Assembly (NCBI GenBank): GCA_028699735.1
Contig: JAQVUB010000168.1
Location: forward strand, 1 to 6,210
DNA from: Lentisphaeria bacterium
GTDB taxonomy: Bacteria; Verrucomicrobiota; Lentisphaeria; Oligosphaerales; Oligosphaeraceae
Direction: 5' to 3'
Length of the DNA stretch: 6,210 bases
The first letter of the stretch is position 1. Every line of letters begins with the position of its first letter. The position numbers and the translations under genes were made by a program. Below are positions 1-5,572 of the stretch, in pieces. The notes under the pieces were generated by a model that worked only from the letters and a program-made list of their open reading frames with translations, searched no databases and was not told the origin of the DNA.

Positions 1-63
1 GCATGGAACGCAGAACCCTCGATGTTAAAAACTTTTTTTCTGCGATAAAATAAAGGAAAATGT
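1..63. other. Short non-coding stretch after the prepilin fragment
   Basis: No gene is supported here. On the minus strand this is the sequence after the prepilin fragment's stop codon. A perfect 7-bp inverted repeat, CGCAGAA at 9-15 and TTCTGCG at 38-44 with a 22-nt loop, is present. It is not followed by a T-run on the minus strand, so I do not call it a terminator. The region could hold the start of decayed or unrelated downstream sequence. Confidence 0.4.
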
Positions 64-171
64 TTATTTCCAACAAGATAAAGGTTTTAACGCAAACGCC
101 CTGAGTATCGCTATGATCGCGATAACAACCAGTAACTCTATCAGAGTAAAGAACTTCTTTGTACTTTCCAT
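64..171 (-). CDS. Truncated type IV prepilin-like / type II secretion pseudopilin leader (35 aa)
   Basis: The frame reads MESTKKFFTLIELLVVIAII, then AILRAFALKPLSCWK and a stop. Residues 1-23 are a classic class III (prepilin) signal: a short basic leader, FTLIELL with the conserved glutamate five residues after the phenylalanine, and a hydrophobic helix. The usual glycine before the cleavage point is replaced by phenylalanine (KKF-FTLIE), a variant I recall as common in Lentisphaerae-type pseudopilins. Real family members run to 150-300 residues with a globular domain. Here the reading frame stops just after the hydrophobic helix, and the last 12 residues do not look like the usual continuation (ASMLLPAL or similar). 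The start is fixed by an AAAGGAG ribosome binding site 7 nt upstream. It lies 44 nt after lacI on the same strand, so the two are probably co-transcribed. It is most likely a frameshifted or deleted remnant, less likely a true microprotein. The motif is clear; function is unknown. Confidence 0.7.
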   Translation of the reverse strand: MESTKKFFTLIELLVVIAIIAILRAFALKPLSCWK

Positions 172-177
172 CTGCGA

Positions 178-187
178 ACTCCTTTTT
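178..187 (-). promoter_or_regulatory. Ribosome binding site of the prepilin-like fragment
   Basis: Read on the minus strand, AAAAGGAGTT lies with 7 nt between GGAG and the ATG at 171. This strong Shine-Dalgarno sequence in the short gap after lacI argues that the fragment is still translated, or was until recently, and it sets the start codon. Confidence 0.6.
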
Positions 188-215
188 TTGCCTTTTCAAA
201 ACCACAAATTTAATT

Positions 216-1298
216 TTAGCCGATGAAAATTTTCCGATTGCCAGTCTTTCCTCCGCCGGATCGGGCTTGCTTTCCAGCTGTAAAGAATGCTTCCTTCCGT
301 GCTGTTCCAATGCTGTCCCGCCGCACCAGAAAACATGGGACGACCCGTTCTACCGGCTGTTCACTGCCTTCCAGCGTATTGATCACCAGCTTAACGACCT
401 CACTGATGACTTTCTCCGTCGGCTGACGGATGCTGCTCAAGCTGGGAACAAAAAAATCGGCCGCCAGATTATCGTCAAAGCCGATTACTGAAAAATCTTC
501 CGGCACTGACATGCCGAGTTTGGCAAAAACCTGGATCAGCCGCATGGCAACCAGATCATTGGTACAGATAAAACTGGTACAGGATGGATACTGCTGCAAA
601 AAACTTTGCAGACGTTGCGGAGTAATTTCAGAATATTTCTGAAAAGTCAAAGTCCTCTCCGATACGTCGCTGACCCCATTCCGACGAAGAAACGTATCAA
701 AGGCTAGTTTTCGCTGATCCCTTGGAAAACTTGACCAGTAACTCGCCGCCAGAACAATGTGCTCATGCCCAAACTCACGTAAACAACACAGGGCCTCCTC
801 CACCCCAACTTGATAATCAACAAAAATCGAACGATCAAAATTCTTCCCACCCAAGTCCCCGTTGATCAGAAAAACGGGAACATAAGTGCGTAAATCCATT
901 TGTGGAAGGTTCCCCGAAACGATGATTGCGTCACACCCGGTGTCAACCAGACGGTCACAGGCTTGCTGACGCAATCGTTCCTCCCCTCGACTGTAAATGA
1001 CTTGTACCTGATAATCCAACGGCAACAATGCATCCGTCAAATAAACAATCTCTTGAGCACTTACCTCATGGTGAACAGAATCACAGACAAAGCCAATCAC
1101 ACGACTGCGACCATTCTTCAAACCTCGAGCCAACAAATTCGGACGATAACCTAATTCACCGGCAGCACTCTCAATCCTTGAACGAGTCGCCGCAGATGCA
1201 CAACAGTAAGACTTATGACCTAAAACGGAAGATACCATCGATACCGACATCCCTACATGACGGGCAACATCAGGAATCGTTACACGATGCTTCTTCAT
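216..1298 (-). CDS. LacI/GalR-family transcriptional regulator
   Basis: A 360-residue DNA-binding repressor or activator that should respond to a sugar-type ligand. Residues 6-30 form the LacI helix-turn-helix (VTIPDVARHVGMSVSMVSSV). They are followed by the conserved LGYRPNLLARGLK segment with the hinge helix that reads the operator minor groove. The rest is a periplasmic-binding-protein-like sensor domain, including FICTNDLVAM (N247, D248) and VIGFDDN (273-277), then PSLSSIRQP and a terminal RRDS at about 326-329. A tail of about 26 residues after that motif is longer than usual and rich in G, K and R. ATG at 1298 is chosen; an in-frame TTG at 1301 is an alternative. A GAGG at 1312-1309 sits 10 nt from the ATG and 7 nt from the TTG. 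The gene lies immediately downstream of a perfect operator-like palindrome, so autoregulation is likely. Divergent DUF4838 hydrolase-like genes suggest a role in polysaccharide use. The specific ligand cannot be told from sequence. Confidence 0.95.
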   Translation of the reverse strand: MKKHRVTIPDVARHVGMSVSMVSSVLGHKSYCCASAATRSRIESAAGELGYRPNLLARGLKNGRSRVIGFVCDSVHHEVSAQEIVYLTDALLPLDYQVQVIYSRGEERLRQQACDRLVDTGCDAIIVSGNLPQMDLRTYVPVFLINGDLGGKNFDRSIFVDYQVGVEEALCCLREFGHEHIVLAASYWSSFPRDQRKLAFDTFLRRNGVSDVSERTLTFQKYSEITPQRLQSFLQQYPSCTSFICTNDLVAMRLIQVFAKLGMSVPEDFSVIGFDDNLAADFFVPSLSSIRQPTEKVISEVVKLVINTLEGSEQPVERVVPCFLVRRDSIGTARKEAFFTAGKQARSGGGKTGNRKIFIG

Positions 1299-1330
1299 CA
1301 ATTCATGACCTCATCTTCACATACACCAAA

Positions 1331-1352
1331 AAATATGAAACGTTTCATATTT
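1331..1352. promoter_or_regulatory. LacI-family operator, perfect 22-bp palindrome
   Basis: The left half AAATATGAAAC is followed directly by its exact reverse complement GTTTCATATTT, giving 22 bp with no mismatch and no spacer. The central AACGTT with the CpG on the symmetry axis is the hallmark of LacI/GalR-family operators. It lies 33 bp upstream of the lacI ATG, in an AT-rich stretch where the lacI promoter must be, so bound repressor would block its own transcription. It also faces the plus-strand side, so it may have controlled a divergent operon. No clear -35/-10 pair could be assigned on either strand. Binding by the adjacent regulator is inferred from position and symmetry. Confidence 0.85.
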
Positions 1353-1486
1353 ATAACATAATAATGCAAAAAATATTTTCAAGAGTCCTGTTGTGTTTTT
1401 TCCACTGGGGCGGAAATGCTTTTGTAATACGTCAGATGCTGGTAACCGAGGAATTCTTTTTGAGCAACGAAAAGCACGAAACGACC

Positions 1487-1519
1487 TGGGGTGGACTGTG
1501 CCCACAACCCCATTTTTTT
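1487..1519 (+). terminator. Possible intrinsic terminator hairpin
   Basis: TGGGG at 1487-1491 pairs with CCCCA at 1508-1512. An inner TGG/CCA pairing (1492-1494 with 1502-1504) leaves a small bulge. The stem is followed at once by seven T residues (1513-1519). This fits a rho-independent terminator on the plus strand, yet no plus-strand gene is visible upstream, so it may have belonged to lost sequence or may shield against read-through. The stem is short and imperfect. Confidence 0.35.
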
Positions 1520-1522
1520 AAC

Positions 1523-1538
1523 CACGGAACACACGGAA
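1523..1538. repeat. CACGGAA 9-nt-period direct repeat
   Basis: CACGGAA occurs at 1523-1529 and again at 1532-1538, spaced by AC, inside the stretch AACCACGGAACACACGGAAA. From memory, strings of this CCACGGAACACACGGAA type recur in intergenic regions of many environmental bacteria. I cannot confirm that here. Its role is unknown. Confidence 0.35.
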
Positions 1539-1612
1539 ATTTTTAAAGGTTGTTGCCTTGACGGATGAGCTTGCTTGCGAAAATTTAGCAATTGGGCTGT
1601 AATGCGCAAGGA

Positions 1613-1649
1613 TTTCTAAACCATAAACTTGAGTATTATGGTTCAGAAA
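1613..1649. repeat. Imperfect inverted repeat, 14-bp arms
   Basis: The arm TTTCTAAACCATAA (1613-1626) and the arm TTATGGTTCAGAAA (1636-1649) are complementary except for one position. They are separated by a 9-nt loop. No T-run follows on either strand, so a terminator is unlikely. It could be an operator for an unknown dimeric regulator, a hairpin in a leader transcript, or the remnant of a small mobile element. It ends 46 bp left of the IS. Confidence 0.4.
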
Positions 1650-1695
1650 AACCTTTCTAGAATAATAAGATTTTGGGAGATAGTAAGAAAAAAAT

Positions 1696-1712
1696 TCACA
1701 GCCATCCCACAG
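1696..1712 (+). repeat. IS left terminal inverted repeat
   Basis: TCACAGCCATCCCACAG matches the reverse complement of the right end, TCACAGCCATCCCATAG, at 16 of 17 positions. The repeats were paired by eye; transposase binding there is expected for the family. Confidence 0.85.
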
Positions 1713-1787
1713 AGAATAGCTTCGAACGGGTTTGATATCCAAAAAAGCGAATGCATGTTATCTTATCGGCAGCTTACAACAGACCAA

Positions 1788-1793
1788 AGGAGG
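1788..1793 (+). promoter_or_regulatory. Ribosome binding site of the transposase
   Basis: A perfect AGGAGG lies 4 nt before the ATG at 1798. It selects this ATG over the upstream in-frame TTG at 1732, which has no such site. Confidence 0.75.
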
Positions 1794-1797
1794 TAAC

Positions 1798-3045
1798 ATG
1801 AATCCGCTAAAAAGTACCATAACCGTTATCAAGCAGTTTTTCCAGTTCATTCCACGAAATTTGATTCCCAAGCTAGCAAAAAAACATGGGGTTGACACAA
1901 AGGCTCGAACTTTCAGCCCTACCAGCCATATGGTTTCACTCATGTATTCCCAATTAGCGCATTCCATCAGTTTGAACGACACCTGTGACGCCCTAAGAAA
2001 TCACAGTGGCGTTTTGACTACTCTGCGTGAAAGCACTCCCCCCAGTCGCAATGGTCTTTCCCATGCCAACAAAGTCCGCAATGCTGACATGGCAGAGGAA
2101 CTCTTTTGGGAAGTCAAGGCACAGCTTGAGAAGGTGCATCCACAATTTGGATACCGCAGCCGTCCAGGAGGGAAAGGCTACGTTGGCATACCAAGACGTT
2201 TTAAGAGAACCATAAATGCTGTTGATTCCACAACCATTCAGCTGGTTGCCAATTGCATGGATTGGGCGAAACACCGACGCCAGAAAGCGGCTGCAAAGAT
2301 GCATCTGCGGCTTGATCTCAGTACTTTCCTGCCACGATTTGCCATTGTTAAGTCAGCAAAGAACAATGATGCGCATGAAGCTGCTGCTGTCTGCGCAGAC
2401 CTTATGGCCGGCGAGATTACCGTGTTTGACAAAGCCTATGTGGATTTTGTCCATTTGTATGATCTGACCATACGCGGGGTGTTCTGGGTCAGCCGGGGCA
2501 AAGATAACATGCAGTATGAAGTTGTTCGCAACCTTTCAGAACCAAAAGGCGACATCATCCGTGATGTGGAAATCAAGCTGAAGAGTGCAAAGACGAATGA
2601 AAACTATGGGGGGCTGACCCTGAGGTTGGTGGAAGCATGGGTGGAAATCAAGGGTGAAAAGAAAAAAATGATCTTCATCACCAATAACTTTACTTGGGCT
2701 GCATCGTCAATCTGCGAATTGTACAAGGCCAGATGGGGCATTGAAGTTTTTTTCAAGGAAATCAAGCAAACCTTGCAATTGGCTGATTTCATGGGCTATT
2801 CCGAAAATGCCATTCGCTGGCAAGTCTGGTCAGCCATGCTGGTCTATTTGTTACTTCGTTACATTTCCTATTTGAGCGGGTGGAGAGGAACATTTAATCG
2901 ACTCTTCACTGCCATCAGGGCAGTATTATGGAGTACGCTCGACATGATGGATGTTCTCAAATGTTGCCAGGGAGAAGGCGCCAGAATGCGGGCGGCACCA
3001 GAGCAAAGCTATCTGCCTGGGTTCGGTGCTCTTTTTTTTGCGTAG
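1798..3045 (+). CDS. IS4-family DDE transposase with DUF4372 N-terminal domain
   Basis: A 415-residue cut-and-paste type transposase with an RNase H-like fold. The N-terminal part (about residues 1-80) matches the DUF4372 pattern seen in IS4 transposases: a SPTSHMVSLMYSQLAHSISL region, then SRNGLSHANKVRNADMAEELF. The catalytic triad can be placed: D143 in AVDSTTIQL, D211 in FDKAYVDF, and E316 inside the IS4 signature Y309-x2-R312-x3-E316-x6-K323 (YKARWGIEVFFKEIK). A beta-rich insertion of about 100 residues lies between the second D and the E, as is usual for this family. No stop or frameshift interrupts it and all catalytic residues are present, so the protein should be active. It is the only gene in the element. 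The product would bind the terminal inverted repeats. Confidence 0.95.
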   Translation: MNPLKSTITVIKQFFQFIPRNLIPKLAKKHGVDTKARTFSPTSHMVSLMYSQLAHSISLNDTCDALRNHSGVLTTLRESTPPSRNGLSHANKVRNADMAEELFWEVKAQLEKVHPQFGYRSRPGGKGYVGIPRRFKRTINAVDSTTIQLVANCMDWAKHRRQKAAAKMHLRLDLSTFLPRFAIVKSAKNNDAHEAAAVCADLMAGEITVFDKAYVDFVHLYDLTIRGVFWVSRGKDNMQYEVVRNLSEPKGDIIRDVEIKLKSAKTNENYGGLTLRLVEAWVEIKGEKKKMIFITNNFTWAASSICELYKARWGIEVFFKEIKQTLQLADFMGYSENAIRWQVWSAMLVYLLLRYISYLSGWRGTFNRLFTAIRAVLWSTLDMMDVLKCCQGEGARMRAAPEQSYLPGFGALFFA

Positions 3046-3046
3046 C

Positions 3047-3129
3047 CCTATGGGACAGCATGTGGCGTAAGCAGTAGTGAGGGAATGGCAATGCAGAATC
3101 CGAACGAGCAGAAAAGCTGTGGGACAGCA
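3047..3129 (+). repeat. IS subterminal repeats resembling the terminal inverted repeat
   Basis: TGGGACAGCA occurs at 3051-3060 and at 3120-3129, between the transposase stop and the right end. The first copy is preceded so that CCTATGGGA (3047-3055) exactly repeats CCTATGGGA in the right terminal repeat (3263-3271). The second copy reads CTGTGGGA, which is the left-repeat version. They may be accessory transposase binding sites or traces of older ends. Confidence 0.45.
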
Positions 3130-3202
3130 GCCGGAACATCCTGAAACGGAAAAAGGGTGCCGAATTCCAGTTGAGTAGATAAAATCAAAAAATCAAAAAT
3201 GG

Positions 3203-3216
3203 GTTTTTTAAAAAAC
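3203..3216. repeat. AT-rich perfect palindrome near the IS right end
   Basis: GTTTTTTAAAAAAC is a perfect 14-bp palindrome inside the IS tail. It is a weak hairpin candidate and may contribute to transcription ending after the transposase, or to a bent end region. Nothing else supports a role. Confidence 0.3.
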
Positions 3217-3220
3217 GGTT

Positions 3221-3247
3221 TTGTCAAGGAGAAAATCAGGCTAAATA
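3221..3247 (+). promoter_or_regulatory. Possible outward-reading promoter at the IS right end
   Basis: TTGTCA (3221-3226) differs from the sigma-70 -35 consensus at one position. A TAAATA (3242-3247) follows after 15 nt as a poor -10. The spacing is shorter than ideal. If active, it would transcribe out of the IS into the truncated DUF4838 gene and its neighbour. This is a weak prediction. Confidence 0.2.
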
Positions 3248-3263
3248 TGCCGTTTTTTGCAGC

Positions 3264-3280
3264 CTATGGGATGGCTGTGA
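3264..3280 (-). repeat. IS right terminal inverted repeat
   Basis: CTATGGGATGGCTGTGA is the reverse complement of the left end with one C/T difference. The base after 3280 belongs to the interrupted DUF4838 gene, judged by alignment with the downstream paralogue. Confidence 0.85.
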
Positions 3281-3281
3281 T

Positions 3282-3334
3282 TTTGGTTCAACCAATCACA
3301 ATATGAACAGCATTTATTTTCGCTACTATAAACG
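3282..3334 (+). repeat. Segment repeated in the downstream paralogue (copy 1)
   Basis: This segment encodes FGSTNHNMNSIYFRYYK and matches 6158-6210. Over 3291-3334 against 6167-6210, 38 of 44 bases are identical by hand count, with three of the six differences at silent third positions. It identifies the two DUF4838 genes as tandem paralogues and marks where the truncated gene resumes after the IS. Confidence 0.85.
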
Positions 3335-5507
3335 CGCTAAAACCAAACATCTTGCCAAGGAATTTATCGAGTCACGCCCCGAATATTTTGCCCAGGGTTA
3401 TGTCGGACGCGGAGGAGTGGGTACCGTTATTTTGAAAAACAACTATCCAGATGATCCAGACCTCCCACCTCAACTTTGTTATTCTCATCCAGGAGTTTCG
3501 GAGTACTATGCCGATGAAGTGGTTACTTATTTCCGTGGTGGCAACGTCCGTGGCGGGTGGCGAAATTCCGGTGGATCGAATCCGACCGATCGGACTTTAC
3601 TGCCGCGCTTTCCGGGGAAGCCCTTTTTCTATCCGATCGAAGGAGGAGACAATGGTCGTTTCTGCAAATGTGAAGCTTGCCAGAAACTGCATTCAACTGC
3701 GGATCGGGTATCGGAAGCGAAATTTTCTTTATTAAGCCGGGTTGCGGATCTGGCTGCGGAGAAAGCTCCCGGTGCGGGGGTATCGACACTGGCCTACATA
3801 CAATCTTTGTATTATCCGGATAATGTCCCGCTTTCGGATCATCTTTCAGTGCAGATGTGTTTGACCGTTTACGCGTGGTGGCATCCGGTTGCCCGTCGTC
3901 TGCAACATGGCGAATACAAAAAATGGATTAGCAAAGAGGCGAGCAGGCGTCCGTTAACTTTATGGACTTATTTGTTCAGCAGTTATCATGATGCAGCAGT
4001 GCATTTTGGGGGGTATCGTCCTTTTCCCGGTTTTTATCCATGGAAGACCGCTGAATTGATGCGGGAATTCACTGCGGACGGAATTCGGGGCTGGTTTACA
4101 GAGTGCCATTTGAAATATAATATTCTGGAAGCCTATGTCGCTGCCCGTATCGCCTATGACCCGAATTGCGACGCGGAGGTTCTGATCGATGAGTATTTTA
4201 CCAGATATTATGGCCAGGCCGGGGGGGTGATGCGCGATTTGTACCGACAGATCGAGTCGATCTACTGGAATCCGGAGAACTGTCCGGCGAGCTGGCTTTC
4301 CGACCCGGAAGAATTTCGCGGGCCGTATGGGCGCAAGCATCCTTTCTGGGGAACTGGTTTACAGTCTCCGGATGTCAACTGGGGGCCAGTCAGTGCAGAG
4401 CGGATGCGTGAACTGAATGCCCTGGTTGACAGGGCTGTTCAGCTTGCCGAAAGTCCAGCTGAGAAGCTGCGCGTGGAGCGTTTTTGCCTTGATATCTGGG
4501 AAACGGCCCGGCGTGGGTATCACGAACAGCAGCAGCGTCAGGGACTCGGCTCCGTTGAGAGCAGTTATCGGCTCTATCAGCAGGAGGATGTGCAGGGCGA
4601 CTTTGGGAGAATCGACTGGAGGCTGTTGGAGCGCCAGAAGCTCCGGGACGTGTTTGCGGAAAAGGAATTTACTGACAGTTTTGCCCTGTGTCGTGATTCA
4701 GAATATCTCTATGTTGATTTTCTGGCACCGGAAATCAAAGAGATTACGCCTGTCACTCTGAAAGTTCTTTTCAGCCCGCTGCTTTTCTCAAAACTGGAGC
4801 GGAAAACAAAAGACGCCAAACAGGAAGAGAACGTATTGCAGCTGGAATATCCTCAAGGCGCAGACGGGTCGACTGACGGACTTCAGTTTGATTTTGTCCG
4901 GGCTGAAATCACGGCTTCGGGCTGGTCGCTTCGCGGGGCCATCTCACTATCCAAACTGCCTTTTGAGGGACGCCCGGCTCTCTCTGCCAATATCATCCGG
5001 TTCTTGCCGGGACGGAATGAGCTGGCCGTCTGGCAACCGGTCTATTATTCGGAAGATGTGGATAAGATCGAATATTTTGGGCGTCTTTGTCAATTACCCT
5101 ATACGGTTGAAGAGAATTCATTCTCTTTTGTCCACAAGGCTGGGATTGTTGTCGACAAGCAGGCCGGCAATGGGCAGGCCGGACGCATGTTCGCAAAAAA
5201 TGGCTGGACGATGAAATTCTATATTCCGCCGGAATTGCTGGGACGCAAGAAGGTGAAAATGTACTTTCGCACCGATGTAGAGCAGACGGACGCCTGGCTG
5301 CAGGCCGGCTTGTATGACAACTACAACCGGAAATATCTTTCCCACCGGCGTCTGCAGGCTTCGGATTATTGCGGAGAGGCATATCAGGAAGTGGATCTGG
5401 GTGAATTGCAGCTGATTCACGGAAGCTATCTTTTTTTCAATTCCCTCACCGGAAATACTTCGGAAGAAGAGCAGTTTTTTTATCTTGATAAAATTGTTTT
5501 TGAATAA
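3303..5507 (+). CDS. IS-truncated DUF4838 glycoside-hydrolase-like gene (C-terminal 734 residues remain)
   Basis: The remnant keeps most of a DUF4838 domain (about residues 1-310), a TIM-barrel-like module of polysaccharide-degrading bacteria with uncertain substrate. Visible family marks are D116 before CKCEAC (121-126, CxCxxC), STLAYIQ (161-167), LWTY (220-223), GWFTE with E267, and RYYGQAG (301-307). A helical linker follows. Next is a CBM9-like carbohydrate-binding module (about 440-597: EYLYVDF 467-473, W541, EYFGRL 590-595), then a beta-rich C-terminal domain (about 610-734). Coding homology starts at 3281, directly after the IS. The ATG at 3303 has no ribosome binding site and corresponds to internal Met220 of the downstream paralogue. 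The N-terminal domain and signal peptide, about 219 residues, are therefore missing. Without export and part of the fold it is probably non-functional, although the rest of the frame is undamaged, which suggests a recent event. It overlaps a 19-codon ORF at ATGA (3303-3306). Catalytic residues are not established for the family; D116 and E267 are only candidates. Confidence 0.85.
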   Translation: MNSIYFRYYKRAKTKHLAKEFIESRPEYFAQGYVGRGGVGTVILKNNYPDDPDLPPQLCYSHPGVSEYYADEVVTYFRGGNVRGGWRNSGGSNPTDRTLLPRFPGKPFFYPIEGGDNGRFCKCEACQKLHSTADRVSEAKFSLLSRVADLAAEKAPGAGVSTLAYIQSLYYPDNVPLSDHLSVQMCLTVYAWWHPVARRLQHGEYKKWISKEASRRPLTLWTYLFSSYHDAAVHFGGYRPFPGFYPWKTAELMREFTADGIRGWFTECHLKYNILEAYVAARIAYDPNCDAEVLIDEYFTRYYGQAGGVMRDLYRQIESIYWNPENCPASWLSDPEEFRGPYGRKHPFWGTGLQSPDVNWGPVSAERMRELNALVDRAVQLAESPAEKLRVERFCLDIWETARRGYHEQQQRQGLGSVESSYRLYQQEDVQGDFGRIDWRLLERQKLRDVFAEKEFTDSFALCRDSEYLYVDFLAPEIKEITPVTLKVLFSPLLFSKLERKTKDAKQEENVLQLEYPQGADGSTDGLQFDFVRAEITASGWSLRGAISLSKLPFEGRPALSANIIRFLPGRNELAVWQPVYYSEDVDKIEYFGRLCQLPYTVEENSFSFVHKAGIVVDKQAGNGQAGRMFAKNGWTMKFYIPPELLGRKKVKMYFRTDVEQTDAWLQAGLYDNYNRKYLSHRRLQASDYCGEAYQEVDLGELQLIHGSYLFFNSLTGNTSEEEQFFYLDKIVFE

Positions 5508-5521
5508 GGAAAGGGATTCGG

Positions 5522-5572
5522 ATGAAACGTCTATTGTTGCTCATGGTTCTGTGCAGCCCGCTTCTACAGGCG
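5522..5572 (+). other. Sec signal peptide coding region
   Basis: The first 17 residues have the charged, hydrophobic and cleavage regions of a signal peptidase I substrate (Lys2, Arg3, six of the next eight residues leucine or valine, then LQA before Asp-Val). The cysteine at 11 is preceded by leucine rather than a small residue, so a lipoprotein signal is unlikely. Export to the periplasm or outside is expected. Confidence 0.75.

Larger units (their letters stand above)
1353..1695. other. 343-nt region without a supported gene between operator and IS
   Basis: Short open frames here on both strands have no recognisable domains, no convincing ribosome binding sites and odd composition, so none is called. 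The region holds a terminator-like hairpin (1487-1519), a CACGGAA repeat (1523-1538), an imperfect inverted repeat (1613-1649) and a small TTCTAGAA palindrome (1655-1662). If the IS had simply jumped into the first DUF4838 gene, the 5' end of that gene should lie here. Nothing resembling the signal peptide or N-terminal domain of the downstream paralogue was found by eye. The left flank is therefore probably unrelated sequence joined by a rearrangement. Confidence 0.6.
1696..3280 (+). mobile_element. Complete IS4-family insertion sequence (about 1585 bp)
   Basis: The element is defined by 17-bp terminal inverted repeats (1696-1712 and 3264-3280, one mismatch) around a full-length IS4-type transposase gene. 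Length and single-ORF layout fit the IS4 family. The right boundary is independently supported: homology between the flanking DUF4838 gene and its downstream paralogue begins at the base just outside the right repeat. No target-site duplication is visible: the left flank ends in AAGAAAAAAAT and the right flank begins TTTTGGTTCA. A-rich sequence abuts both ends in the outward sense, so the boundary could shift by a base or two. The element looks intact and potentially active. Confidence 0.88.

Noticed and set aside
9..44. Terminator for the lacI-prepilin transcript
   Set aside because: The 7-bp inverted repeat has a 22-nt loop and no T-run after it on the minus strand.
1028..1546. 172-codon plus-strand open frame across lacI and its promoter
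   Set aside because: It is antisense to the helix-turn-helix region of lacI and runs through the operator. Its composition is not protein-like and no domain is seen.
1317..1609. Minus-strand open frames of 62 and 76 codons upstream of lacI
   Set aside because: They have no clear ribosome binding site and no recognisable domain. One runs through the operator and the promoter region of lacI.
1732..1797. Longer transposase start at an upstream TTG
   Set aside because: It has no ribosome binding site, while the ATG at 1798 has a perfect AGGAGG 4 nt upstream and begins the conserved family sequence.
3960..4340. 126-codon minus-strand open frame (and similar ones at 4993-5420)
   Set aside because: These are shadows inside the GC-richer DUF4838 coding region, without motifs or start signals.
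5522..5560. Lipoprotein signal in the second DUF4838 protein (LMVLC)
   Set aside because: The residue before the cysteine is leucine, whereas a lipobox needs a small residue there. The LQA-D site fits ordinary signal peptidase cleavage better.
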